Shown in pieces: positions 34,728 to 43,887 of a DNA stretch of 64,000 nucleotides. The first letter of the stretch is position 1; the number at the start of each line of letters is the position of its first letter. The notes below the pieces were generated by a model. The model was given only the letters and a program-made list of their open reading frames with translations, did no database searches and was not told the origin of the DNA. Position numbers and translations under genes: made by a program. Source of the DNA: Dyadobacter alkalitolerans DSM 23607 (lineage in GTDB: Bacteria > Bacteroidota > Bacteroidia > Cytophagales > Spirosomataceae); NCBI RefSeq assembly GCF_000428845.1, contig NZ_AUAS01000013.1, positions 124,001 to 188,000 of the forward strand, in the 5' to 3' direction.

Positions 34728-35825
34728 CTAGTTATTTACCACTATTTTATGAGTTGTTTCAGATCCGTTTGTATTGGTCAAACGCACCAGATAGACTCCA
34801 TTCAACAATTTCTTAACATTAACATTTGGTGAAGGTTTTCCGGAAGACTTATAGACAGCTTTGCCGTTGGGACCTACTATTTCCACTTTCTCAATTTTGC
34901 TCCAATCGGCCGCTTGGATAGTTAACTCTTCCGATACAGGATTGGGATACATGTAAGTGGCAACGCCTTCAAACTTTACGGTACGAATTTGGCTATAAGC
35001 GCTTGTGCCGTCTTTATCGATCATATGCAGACGATAGAGGTTTTCACCTTGAATCGGATCAGAGTCAACCGCAGAATACTCAACTTTGGAATTGCTTTCA
35101 CCCTTCGCACCTACAGTTTGAATAACTTGCCATTGCTTGCCGTTTGAACTGCGCTGAACATCGAAGCGATCACTATTTGTCTCTGCCGTCGTAGCCCATG
35201 TCAAGTTAACCGCGGAGCCTTCCTTATTTAGGTCAAAAGATGTCAGCTTTACAGGCAAACTCTGGTCAACCGGAAAGGTTTGGAAAATTCTTCTTACAAC
35301 TGACCCATCAAGATTAGCCCAAAATGAAGTTTCTGCGCCCTGCATCTCACTGATATCAAAAGGACGAACTGTTATTGTATTAGAAGGAGGCACCGGGCCA
35401 GAGAAATTGATGGTAACAGTTCCCAGCATACATCCTGTAACGGCTGGAATATCACTCTGATCCTCATCCCGCAACAGGTTAATACTGAAACTATTTTTGT
35501 CAGCTACGACGTCTCCGGGTGCGGGGAAAGATACACCGCCTAGGGACGTATATGTGAAATTCCTTGCAATTGTGGCAGTGGTTATGGTTACGCCAACTGG
35601 TACATTAATGTCAGCACGAATGTTCATTCCTCGCCAGTTGCTTTCATCAGGGTTAGCTGTGTTGTAACCCTGACCTTGGAACGCCCAAAGGTCAAATTTG
35701 TATGTTAATCCATCCGCAGACATAGACGTATTTTGAAACTGAAGGTCGATAGTCTGTGCTCTTAACATATTTGCAAATAGAATGAATGCAAACAGCAAGA
35801 TTGTTCTTTTAAAAGTCAAGTTCAT
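34728..35825 (-). CDS. Secreted protein with T9SS type A sorting domain
   Basis: 365 residues with a signal peptide (to about 23, NMLRA). The N-terminal half is beta-rich and unassigned. A fibronectin-like stretch (VNLTWATTAETNSDRFDVQRS) is typical just before T9SS tails. The C-terminal 80 residues (YMYPNPVSEELTI, GVYLVRLTNTNG, THKIVVN) form the type A sorting domain, so it is exported by T9SS and attached to or released from the surface. It lies 24 bp downstream of the 722-residue secreted protein and is probably in the same operon. Confidence 0.88.
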   Translation of the reverse strand: MNLTFKRTILLFAFILFANMLRAQTIDLQFQNTSMSADGLTYKFDLWAFQGQGYNTANPDESNWRGMNIRADINVPVGVTITTATIARNFTYTSLGGVSFPAPGDVVADKNSFSINLLRDEDQSDIPAVTGCMLGTVTINFSGPVPPSNTITVRPFDISEMQGAETSFWANLDGSVVRRIFQTFPVDQSLPVKLTSFDLNKEGSAVNLTWATTAETNSDRFDVQRSSNGKQWQVIQTVGAKGESNSKVEYSAVDSDPIQGENLYRLHMIDKDGTSAYSQIRTVKFEGVATYMYPNPVSEELTIQAADWSKIEKVEIVGPNGKAVYKSSGKPSPNVNVKKLLNGVYLVRLTNTNGSETTHKIVVNN

Positions 35826-35849
35826 ATTGTAGATAGTTATAGGTTGTTA

Positions 35850-38018
35850 TTAATTGGATGAGAATTTGGTCATGCTTGAATAATACCCCGTCTTGAAGTT
35901 ATTGTTGAAAATGGTTACATCAGCGCTATCAAGATACCCATCCATATTCAGGTCAGCCTTATGATAGGTTTTGTTTAAGCTTGCTTTAAAGCCATTTTTG
36001 AAAGAAGTCACATCGCCTGAGTCAACGTAAAAGTCCGAATTAACATCAGCTGCAATCATGCACCATACGCCATTTTTCAGGATCATTTGCGGCTTGGGCA
36101 CAACTTGGTAAGCTTTGGAAAGATCCGCAGAGAAGTCATAACTAACGGTTCCAGCATTAAAAGACACGATGCCAAGTCCTAATACAGGCAAGTGGTTCCT
36201 ATGCTTGATAGCAATCCGAGCACCTCCAAACTGGGGATTAAACTTCGGAGCAAAGCCATCCACGTCTACGACCGTTCCGTCTGCTCGGAGCAGGAGACTT
36301 TTAGATTCCAGGATTATCAACGGATCTTGCATGCCGCGGATCTCCACTTTCACCCAGTCGACTATTTTTCCTACACTGGAAAGAGTGTTATTTATTTCTG
36401 GATAAACCACTCCGCCGCCGTAAGGATCCTGCGTAGGAAGCAATCCGAAACTCGAAGCGCCAGTTGGATAAACTTGCAGATCATTCCGCATTGTTGCCAC
36501 GCCGTTTTCTTGCGTCGTTGCACCTTGGAGGAAGACTTTCAGGTTGAGCGAGACAGCTGCTACTGGACAGCTTTCAATGGTTACAGCGACATCGGAATCT
36601 TCACCCGTGCTGAAACAATCGTATGCGGCATTATAAAAGAAGGCATAATAGACTCCTGATGCCGACTGCTGTGAAGGATTTGCAAGTGGCTGTCCACTGT
36701 GTGTGGGATTATCGAACCAGTAAATTGTCTTTTGAGGACCACCGTTTAGCACTAAACTATTAAGGTTGACTGTTGAGGCAGGGCATTCATTCACTAAGAC
36801 GGCACTAGATAGTTCAACCGCATCCGTTTTAAGGCATGGACTCTCGCAGGGTGTTATGCTTACGGTGACTTTTGCAGTGGATAAATCCGTAGAATAGCAA
36901 TTATTTATTTCGTCATATAAGAACGCATAATAAGATCCAGAAATAGAAATCAATTTTGGATCGACCGGTACGCCTAAATGGTTTGCATTGGTAAACCATC
37001 TAATACCTACGCCAGCAGCAAGAACCTGTTTATTTACGAGGAACTCCAGATCCACACTATTAGACGGGCAGCTGTTAGCAACACTACTCCTTTTGAGTGA
37101 AACTTGTGTTTCAACATAATTCACCTGTACTCCAGCGGTGGACGAGTTAGTATTATAGCAGTCATTTACCTCACTGTAGTAGAAAGCCATGTATTTACTT
37201 CCTGCAACTCCAGCCGCCTCTGAATTGGCATCGGTCAAATGAGAGGCATAACCCTTTGGGAAAGACGTCCCGTACTGCCACACCAACTTGCCTCCGTCAG
37301 GAGTTGTACTAGTGACCACTGAGTTTAAATTTACTTTTCCGCAAGGAAATGGAGTAGTAAGAACTGTTTGTGACAACTGCACTTGGTTAGTTGGTAATAT
37401 GCAATCAAGTGGGTAAGACGTTATGTCAAAGTTTACATAACCTAAGTTATTATTGACAGCCGAGGCACTCACGCCTCCTGTTAAATGGAAGACTAATTCA
37501 GTAGCAGAAGCAGTAAAAGTGAAGGCTTCGTTAATCCAGACATTAGTATTGGACCCGAAAGTTGTCGTGCGGGATCCAACCGTAGTCACGAATGGGAATT
37601 CACCAGTTGTAGTAATTGTCATGGTTGCAGACTTTCCGTAACCGGAATTTGCTGTCCTGGATGACAAGACATTATAGCGAATTGTATAGGTTTTGCCTGG
37701 TTGAAAACCACTAATTTTTTTTTGTACTTTCGACTGGCTTATATTACTATTCTCAAGAGTCAAAATAGTATAGCTGTCCACGAAATCACCATATGGCATG
37801 GGGAGCTGTTTTGTCCCTAGCTGGCCCTGCCATGACAATTGTGGTTCTCCGGCTAATGCAAATATGTTCGACAAAGAAGGATTTCCAGATACTATGTCAT
37901 AGCTGCCGGCACAAGAGGCGCAAACAATTCCGCCTCTTGTATTTGGGAATTTTTGCGCATGCACACTCGCAATGCTCGCAATCAAAAATATCAGTTTGTA
38001 AAAAATTAATCGTTTCAT
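35850..38018 (-). CDS. Large secreted protein with repeated Ig-like modules and a dockerin-like EF-hand pair
   Basis: 722 residues with a signal peptide (to about 21, SIASVHA). An N-terminal jelly-roll-like region (about 25-190) is followed by three imperfect modules of 80-100 residues, each ending in a similar phrase (SKYMAFYYSEVNDCYNT, SGSYYAFLYDEINNCYSTD, SGVYYAFFYNAAYDCFSTG). The C-terminus has two calcium-loop-like repeats, DVNSDFYVDSGDVTSF and DLNMDGYLDSADVTIF. No T9SS tail is present, unlike its neighbour. Probable surface or adhesion role (inference). Confidence 0.72.
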   Translation of the reverse strand: MKRLIFYKLIFLIASIASVHAQKFPNTRGGIVCASCAGSYDIVSGNPSLSNIFALAGEPQLSWQGQLGTKQLPMPYGDFVDSYTILTLENSNISQSKVQKKISGFQPGKTYTIRYNVLSSRTANSGYGKSATMTITTTGEFPFVTTVGSRTTTFGSNTNVWINEAFTFTASATELVFHLTGGVSASAVNNNLGYVNFDITSYPLDCILPTNQVQLSQTVLTTPFPCGKVNLNSVVTSTTPDGGKLVWQYGTSFPKGYASHLTDANSEAAGVAGSKYMAFYYSEVNDCYNTNSSTAGVQVNYVETQVSLKRSSVANSCPSNSVDLEFLVNKQVLAAGVGIRWFTNANHLGVPVDPKLISISGSYYAFLYDEINNCYSTDLSTAKVTVSITPCESPCLKTDAVELSSAVLVNECPASTVNLNSLVLNGGPQKTIYWFDNPTHSGQPLANPSQQSASGVYYAFFYNAAYDCFSTGEDSDVAVTIESCPVAAVSLNLKVFLQGATTQENGVATMRNDLQVYPTGASSFGLLPTQDPYGGGVVYPEINNTLSSVGKIVDWVKVEIRGMQDPLIILESKSLLLRADGTVVDVDGFAPKFNPQFGGARIAIKHRNHLPVLGLGIVSFNAGTVSYDFSADLSKAYQVVPKPQMILKNGVWCMIAADVNSDFYVDSGDVTSFKNGFKASLNKTYHKADLNMDGYLDSADVTIFNNNFKTGYYSSMTKFSSN

Positions 38019-38599
38019 AATCTTCCTTTTTTAGTGTGTCAGGCTTGTAGCCTGGAGAAATTTTTTGTTATCATGTTATAAATTGATAGGGAGGGAAATG
38101 TTAGGCGTCTTGATCTGTTTGACGCGGTGCCGTTCTTTTGGGGCGAGCGTCGGGATGAGTTGGATTGTATTCATATGCGTATCGTCATATATGGAGTGAT
38201 GGTTAAAGTGAAAAAATGTTAAGTCTGAATCCCGTGATTCGAATCGAGGCTTAAAATTGTGGGATGGAATTGGAGATTCTGAAATGCGTTGATTGTTGGG
38301 CGGGAATGGGTGAATTAACGGTAATTTTTACGCTTTTCGCTTCTGAGCCGGGCATTAAGGGCTGATATTGTCTGAGTTAGCTTGTAGGATTACATCTAAG
38401 CTGATAGCAGCAATTACAAAGGCAATGAATTAGAATTATTCAATGTCCAGAATTTTGTAAAGCGGCAATTTGAGCTGGAAAGGGCGATTTGGTGTGAGAA
38501 TATGTCCTTTAAAGAACTTATCCTAACCGTTTAATAAACGGAAAATAGTTTTCCCGAGAAAAAAATGAACTTAGGTTTTATTCTGATTTAGGGACTGAA
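38019..38599. other. 581-bp gene-free stretch
   Basis: No convincing coding frame. A small hairpin CAGGC-TTGTA-GCCTG (38040-38054) would lie in the leader of the minus-strand 722-residue protein, and CCGTTTAATAAACGG (38528-38542) lies 58 bp before the plus-strand sensor kinase. No exact TAnnTTTG promoter was found. It separates two divergent transcription units; nothing else recognised. Confidence 0.5.
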
Positions 38600-41500
38600 A
38601 TGCTATATAAGATCTGCCTGTTTTTATGTCTTTTACCTGGGTTGGTCAGCGGCCAGTTCATTTTTCAAAATTTGCGTACGAATGATGGGTTGAGCAGCAA
38701 GGTGATCAGGAGCCTTCATAAGGATAGCGACGGTTTTCTTTGGATAGGGACGATAAAGGGATTGAATCGATTCGATGGTGCGGCCATAAGACAATATGGA
38801 AATGAGAATGGGTTGAAAGATTTATATATCAATGGTATCCAGCCGCTGGGTCAGGATGAATTGATTATTGGGACAACACAGGGCATTAAGATTTTCAATC
38901 GGAAGGAAGGCGCATATGTAAGTGATCCGCGTTTCGAGCAATTGAGCTCGATAGATATCTATAATATTTACCTCGACGGCTTTTCCCGCTTATGGTTTTT
39001 GACGCAATCAGGTATCTATATATACATCAATGGGAACCTTGCAAAGCTGGAAAGTCAAGTGTCGGATGCGCGGATTCTGCAAGGTGTGAGATACGACCTT
39101 GCGACACTTGTCTGGGATCATGGCAGGGGTGGGTTTTGGATGGGTGGCCCGGAAACTTTTTTTATTGATCTCAGAAAAAAAACGATTTATCACAAATTAA
39201 ATAACCCAAACAATGTACCCATTTTTGATGCAGCCGATGTTTTTGCGATTGGAGTTGATGCAGAATCCAACCTTTGGTATGGAAGTAACAAAACCAAATC
39301 CCTGAATTTTTGGAATCACAAAACCAATAAGGTCATTTCGTATTCTGAGTTGGACGGCGAGCGAATTTATGAAGGATGTAATAGAATTTTCATAGATAAA
39401 AAAGGTCGTGTCTGGATTTCGACCTGGGCATTTGCAGCTTACGTAAAAGAATCCGGCGAGCCTATCAGGAAGATTCCGTATAGCCAAAACCGTAAGTATT
39501 CAATCGGGTATGGATTCTTCTGGGCGGCTATCGAAGACATGGAAGGAAATGTATGGCTCGGCACATTAAATGGAATCAGTAAAGTTCAGGCCAATGCTCC
39601 GGTTCAGGCGATTTACCAGTTGCCTAGCTTTAAGTATTTTTTGCACACAGGTTTTGCACATGCAAACTCAATAGTAGTTGATGGGAGTACCATAATGGCC
39701 GCCAAAGAGGATGGGATTGTCCGGTTTAATATGAAAACAAGACATTATCAGCGGTATATCTCCAACAATGGTCCTGATTTGGTTAAAAACAAATTTTTTA
39801 TGTCTGTTAAGTCAAAAGGAGTTTGGTGGTTTGCAGGCCTGGATGGAATACATTTTCTGCGGCCTGGAAGCGAGAGGTTGGAACCATTGATTGCAGATGG
39901 AGTCAAATTCAAAGCAAAGACTTCAAATTTTATTTTTGCTGATCCGGTCGGTAATATCTGGTTTCAAATTCTTGATGATGCCCTGTACAGATATAATCCT
40001 TCAAAAGATGCCATCACTCGCTTCGACGGCAAGAGTGAGCGTTTTGGAGCGTTTCCGCTGGCTAACGCTTATAGTTTTCTGATACAACGCACTGGGAACA
40101 TTCTATTTGCCAATAAATACGGCATTTTGAAATTTGATACATTTAAGCAGCAGTTTTTTGAAGTTTATTTTAATAAGACGTATGGTTTTATGGTCAACCA
40201 AATGGTTGAGGATAAGCTGGGAAACATTTGGTTGGCGGTTTGGGGGAGAGGTGTCCTTAAACTAGATGAAAATTATAATGTTACCGACAGTTTAAACACA
40301 GGAAATGGGCTCCCATATGACAATCTGAATAACATTGCCATTGACCATCTGAACAATATATGGGTTTCGGGCATTGAAGGGCTTCTTTTCTTTAATCCGG
40401 AATCAAAGGCGCTTACAAAGGTAGACGTAGATCTCGGGCAGAATCTTCAAGACTATTATAATGATTTGTTTGTGGCAAATAAAAGGATTTATGCTACAAT
40501 GCTTGATCATGTTGTAGTCCTTGATCCATCCAAATTCGCTGCCTTGAAAGTAAGGGAGCCGCCGCATATTACGTCGGTGAAAATTTTTGGCAAGGAAAAA
40601 GAGGATTTCATGAGAAACCCACAATTAGACTTATCACACGATGAAGATTATCTCACATTTCAATTTGCATCGCTGGTGCACCGGGACGTCCCAACATTGC
40701 GATACAGTTATATGCTCGAGGGTTTTGATCAGACGTGGATCAATTCAGGCCGCTCCTTAGTAGGATCTTATAAAAATCTTCCCTGGGGAAAGTACAAGTT
40801 TAAGGTAAGGAGCACTGATGAACGGGGAAATTGGATGAGTGTTGAAAAGACATTAATCATTAACATTCGACCTCCGTGGTGGCGAGAATCGTGGTTCCTT
40901 GGAGCTGTGGCAATCTTGGTTTGCGCGCTGTTGATTAACTTATATAATGTTTATCTAAAAAGAAAGCGGAACCTCATGATGGATGCTAGCATTGACTACT
41001 TCGCCAATGCCGTTTACCCTGAAAATTCTGTAAAAGAGATTTGCTGGGACATTGCCTACAACTGCGTATCCCATTTACATCTTCAAGACTGCGTGGTGTA
41101 TCTGATGGATCATAAAAGGAATGTGCTCGTGCAGAAAGCCGCTTATACTTACAATAGCCCGAAGACGTCTGAACAGGACAGCCCAACAGAAATTCCGGTT
41201 GGCAAAGGCATCATTGGGACGGTTGCGGAGACAGGCAAGCACTTAGTCATAGGGAATACTTCCAGGGATCCGAGATATGTAGTGATCGAGCAAAGACGGT
41301 TTTCTGAGCTATCCGTTCCTATTCTGCATGATGGAAAAGTGATAGGTGTGGTGGATTCGGAGCATTATAAGAAGAACTATTTCAAAAGCGAGCATCTGAA
41401 AGCAATGTCAATTATTACATCTATATGTTCGGGCAAAATTGCGGAGGCAATCGCTCAAGCCGCAGCCAAAGAAAAGGAAATAGAGCTGCTTGAAATCAGT

Positions 41501-42157
41501 AAAGCACTCGCCGAGAGCCAGCTAATGGCTTTGCGTGCACAAATGAACCCGCATTTTGTTTTCAATTGCCTGAATAGTATTCAGGAATGCATAGTTTCTG
41601 AGAAATTTAAAGAGGCTAGCAAATATCTGAACCTATTCGCCAAGCTATTTCGCAATCTGTTAAATAACTCCGGCAGAAGCTTGATAACTATTGACGAGGA
41701 ACGGGATATCCTGGAATTTTATCTCCAACTGGAAGAAATGCGGTTTTCCAACAGCTTTTCGTATGAAATCCGTTTCGATGGAGAACTTGAAGATGAGGGA
41801 ATTATGATTCCTTCCCTGCTGGTCCAGCCGTATGTGGAAAATGCGCTTTGGCATGGGCTAATGCACTCCGAATTGGAACGGAAGCTGCTGGTGGAATTCA
41901 AAAAGATCAACGAGGATATTTTTGAGTGTAGAATAGATGATAATGGAATTGGCCGGAAAAAATCCTTTGAATTAAGGGCCATCAACGAGAAAAACAGGTA
42001 TCATGAGTCCAAAGGGCTTGGTATTTCCAGCGACCGTCTGTCTGTGCTTAACCGGCAGGGACATCATGCGGAGGTTGAGTTTGTTGACAAGATGCACGAT
42101 AATGGCGAGGCGGCAGGAACATTGGTGATCGTGAGGCTGTCCACTTACCTGAGATAA
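38600..42157 (+). CDS. Giant sensor: Reg_prop propellers, Y_Y_Y, GAF and LytS-type histidine kinase
   Basis: 1185 residues. A signal peptide precedes two beta-propellers built of Reg_prop repeats (SDGFLWIGTIKGLNRFDG, LGNIWLAVWGRGVLKLD) to about 650; then Y_Y_Y (YSYMLEGFDQTWINSGR); a membrane helix (about 765-785); a GAF domain (about 800-960, GKGIIGTVAETGKHLVIGN); and a LytS-type kinase with the His in RAQMNPHFVFNCLNSIQ and VENALWHGL in the ATPase part. It senses something in the periplasm and signals inside. A LytTR regulator would be the usual partner but none is adjacent. Confidence 0.92.
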   Translation: MLYKICLFLCLLPGLVSGQFIFQNLRTNDGLSSKVIRSLHKDSDGFLWIGTIKGLNRFDGAAIRQYGNENGLKDLYINGIQPLGQDELIIGTTQGIKIFNRKEGAYVSDPRFEQLSSIDIYNIYLDGFSRLWFLTQSGIYIYINGNLAKLESQVSDARILQGVRYDLATLVWDHGRGGFWMGGPETFFIDLRKKTIYHKLNNPNNVPIFDAADVFAIGVDAESNLWYGSNKTKSLNFWNHKTNKVISYSELDGERIYEGCNRIFIDKKGRVWISTWAFAAYVKESGEPIRKIPYSQNRKYSIGYGFFWAAIEDMEGNVWLGTLNGISKVQANAPVQAIYQLPSFKYFLHTGFAHANSIVVDGSTIMAAKEDGIVRFNMKTRHYQRYISNNGPDLVKNKFFMSVKSKGVWWFAGLDGIHFLRPGSERLEPLIADGVKFKAKTSNFIFADPVGNIWFQILDDALYRYNPSKDAITRFDGKSERFGAFPLANAYSFLIQRTGNILFANKYGILKFDTFKQQFFEVYFNKTYGFMVNQMVEDKLGNIWLAVWGRGVLKLDENYNVTDSLNTGNGLPYDNLNNIAIDHLNNIWVSGIEGLLFFNPESKALTKVDVDLGQNLQDYYNDLFVANKRIYATMLDHVVVLDPSKFAALKVREPPHITSVKIFGKEKEDFMRNPQLDLSHDEDYLTFQFASLVHRDVPTLRYSYMLEGFDQTWINSGRSLVGSYKNLPWGKYKFKVRSTDERGNWMSVEKTLIINIRPPWWRESWFLGAVAILVCALLINLYNVYLKRKRNLMMDASIDYFANAVYPENSVKEICWDIAYNCVSHLHLQDCVVYLMDHKRNVLVQKAAYTYNSPKTSEQDSPTEIPVGKGIIGTVAETGKHLVIGNTSRDPRYVVIEQRRFSELSVPILHDGKVIGVVDSEHYKKNYFKSEHLKAMSIITSICSGKIAEAIAQAAAKEKEIELLEISKALAESQLMALRAQMNPHFVFNCLNSIQECIVSEKFKEASKYLNLFAKLFRNLLNNSGRSLITIDEERDILEFYLQLEEMRFSNSFSYEIRFDGELEDEGIMIPSLLVQPYVENALWHGLMHSELERKLLVEFKKINEDIFECRIDDNGIGRKKSFELRAINEKNRYHESKGLGISSDRLSVLNRQGHHAEVEFVDKMHDNGEAAGTLVIVRLSTYLR

Positions 42158-42206
42158 AGAAAGGCGTACGGAATTCTTAATTTATTCATTTAATACACGC
42201 ACAGTG

Positions 42207-42551
42207 ATGGGGTTTGGGATTTACGTTTTTACGTTTTCAGCACTTCTGTATGTCTATTCAAATTTTTATGCAAGATGTAAACGGAACAGGGGAAGGCATA
42301 TAAAGCGCTTTGGGATAGAGACAGAAGCAACTATACTTTTTATTGACATACCCGAGAAACCTCAATCAAGACAAGCTGCGAAAATCCAGGTTCAGATAGA
42401 GCCGGTCCAAGGCAGAAATTTTGTAGCAACATTGACTGATGTCCCCCGGGCATTCATGGGTTCAATTAAGGTTGGGGATAAAGTGTACGTTAAATACCTT
42501 GCTAAAAACCCAAAAGAAGTGGCCTTCGTGAAGTTGACGAATCTGAATTGA
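42207..42551 (+). CDS. Small membrane-anchored protein, function unknown
   Basis: 114 residues from ATG 42207 (a GTG lies one codon earlier). One N-terminal membrane helix (FGIYVFTFSALLYVYSNFY) precedes a basic stretch and a small beta domain (TEATILFIDIPE, KVGDKVYVKYLAKNP) that resembles the cytoplasmic domain of DUF3592-type proteins. It starts 49 bp after the sensor kinase and may share its transcript. Confidence 0.65.
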   Translation: MGFGIYVFTFSALLYVYSNFYARCKRNRGRHIKRFGIETEATILFIDIPEKPQSRQAAKIQVQIEPVQGRNFVATLTDVPRAFMGSIKVGDKVYVKYLAKNPKEVAFVKLTNLN

Positions 42552-42681
42552 GACCACATATCACCGATAAATAATTCAACCATTGCCGTTAGTTCAATGG
42601 TGCGTTAAGGAGTGATGGGACATATGGTGCGCTGATATATTATTGCGGTTGAAACATGATTCAACATCAAAACATCACCTT

Positions 42682-43428
42682 ATGAAACGCATTTCTCTTC
42701 AACTCTCAACGCTGCTCGCAGCACTTTTTCTTTTCGCCTTTTCCTGTCAGGATCACTACGTGCCGGAGGAGCCGGAGACTTTACAGGTAAAGACCTTACA
42801 GATAGAATCCCCAACATCCGGTGAATACAATCGCGCGAAGTTTGGAATGATTATTGAAAAAATTGGCAATCAGCCCGTCAAGAAGTTTGGGATTATTATT
42901 TCCACGCATTCCATTGGGAGCAATAATTACACGACGGTTCCTACGATTGCAAATCAAAAATTAACGATCAACGAAGCTGCAACCATCGGAGAGCATACAT
43001 TTGTAGAAGGTTCGTTTGATCGTAATGAATATGTTGAAGTATTTTACCGTGCCTATGCCAAACAGGCAAATGGTGATGTGGTATATGGCGAAGTGTTTAA
43101 ATACACACCTGCTGACATTGTGAGTATACGCGTAACAAACCTTTCGGCAAATAAGGCACCAATTGAAGTGACCCTAGAGATAACCTATTTGGGAGCAACC
43201 GAGGTAGAAGAGTATGGTGTGGTATACTCTTACAAAGTAAACGTAAACGATCCGGTAACTCCTAATCCAACACTAGCCGACCACAAGGTTAAATCCGGGG
43301 TGGCTCTTAAAGTAGGTAAGCAAACTATTGGTTTACCTATTCCTGGAAATTCGGTTAGCACAATCTACACCCGTCCTTATGTAAAATATAAGAATGGTAA
43401 CGTCTTCTATGGTAACATATCTGGCTAG
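42682..43428 (+). CDS. Lipoprotein with two fibronectin-like modules
   Basis: 248 residues from MKRISLQLSTLL, lipobox LFAFSC. Two similar beta modules follow, each with a phrase of the type VKKFGIIISTHS or VEEYGVVYSYKV and ending in a YRAYAKQANGDVVYGE / TRPYVKYKNGNVFYG motif. Bacteroidota have many such surface lipoproteins of unknown role. An in-frame extension to 42643 is rejected because it breaks the signal peptide. Confidence 0.72.
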   Translation: MKRISLQLSTLLAALFLFAFSCQDHYVPEEPETLQVKTLQIESPTSGEYNRAKFGMIIEKIGNQPVKKFGIIISTHSIGSNNYTTVPTIANQKLTINEAATIGEHTFVEGSFDRNEYVEVFYRAYAKQANGDVVYGEVFKYTPADIVSIRVTNLSANKAPIEVTLEITYLGATEVEEYGVVYSYKVNVNDPVTPNPTLADHKVKSGVALKVGKQTIGLPIPGNSVSTIYTRPYVKYKNGNVFYGNISG

Positions 43429-43446
43429 TCCTCTAACATTTGTCAA

Positions 43447-43668
43447 ATGCAACAACAAGAAATTCAAATAGGAGATGTTGTCTGGTTGAAATCGGGGAGT
43501 CCGGCTATGGTGGTGGATGGGTTTCACCAGACTTCGAAAAATTTTTATCGATGCTTTTGGTTTAACGAGGAGGCTAATGCTGTTTCTGAATATTTCAATC
43601 AGTTGAGCCTGACGACGACGAAAACTGAGCTGCAATTAGTCATTAAGGATAAGCCCAAAGAGCAATAA
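43447..43668 (+). CDS. DUF2158 (YodC-like) small protein
   Basis: 73 residues: EIQIGDVVWLKSGSPAMVV, then YRCFWFNEEANAVSEYF and LSLTTTK, the order found in DUF2158. It has a single beta domain and no membrane or signal segment. Function unknown. A strong terminator follows. Confidence 0.8.
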   Translation: MQQQEIQIGDVVWLKSGSPAMVVDGFHQTSKNFYRCFWFNEEANAVSEYFNQLSLTTTKTELQLVIKDKPKEQ

Positions 43669-43693
43669 TAAGTAGCGTGATTCTGTGAGAAGA

Positions 43694-43752
43694 AGTCCCG
43701 GACTACCTGACTTTACAAAGAAAGTAAGTTGGAGAGAGTTCGGGGCTTTTTT
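43694..43752 (+). terminator. Rho-independent terminator after the DUF2158 gene
   Basis: Outer arms AGTCCCGGACT (43694-43704) and AGTTCGGGGCT (43737-43747) pair with two G-U wobbles around an inner CTGACTTT/AAAGTAAG stem, followed by six T. Confidence 0.85.
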
Positions 43753-43831
43753 GTGCTTGAATGTTTTGGAGGATATGCTAATGTGTTGTGGCGTCGCAAG
43801 TAATCTGCGATGTGTAGGGTTTGATGAAATT

Positions 43832-43861
43832 TTGCATTGGCCGGGGCGTTTAGTTTCTTTG
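43832..43861 (+). promoter_or_regulatory. Promoter of the M28 peptidase / TraB-GumN unit
   Basis: TTG at 43832-43834, a 19-nt spacer and TTTCTTTG (43854-43861, one base from TAnnTTTG). The predicted start is about 20 nt before the ATG at 43888 and inside the longer reading, which supports that start. Confidence 0.5.
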
Positions 43862-43887
43862 TGAGAATTGAATTTTTAACGCTTTAT

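Noticed and set aside
43837-43887. Longer start of the M28 peptidase at 43837
   Set aside because: A promoter lies inside it and the signal peptide begins at 43888.
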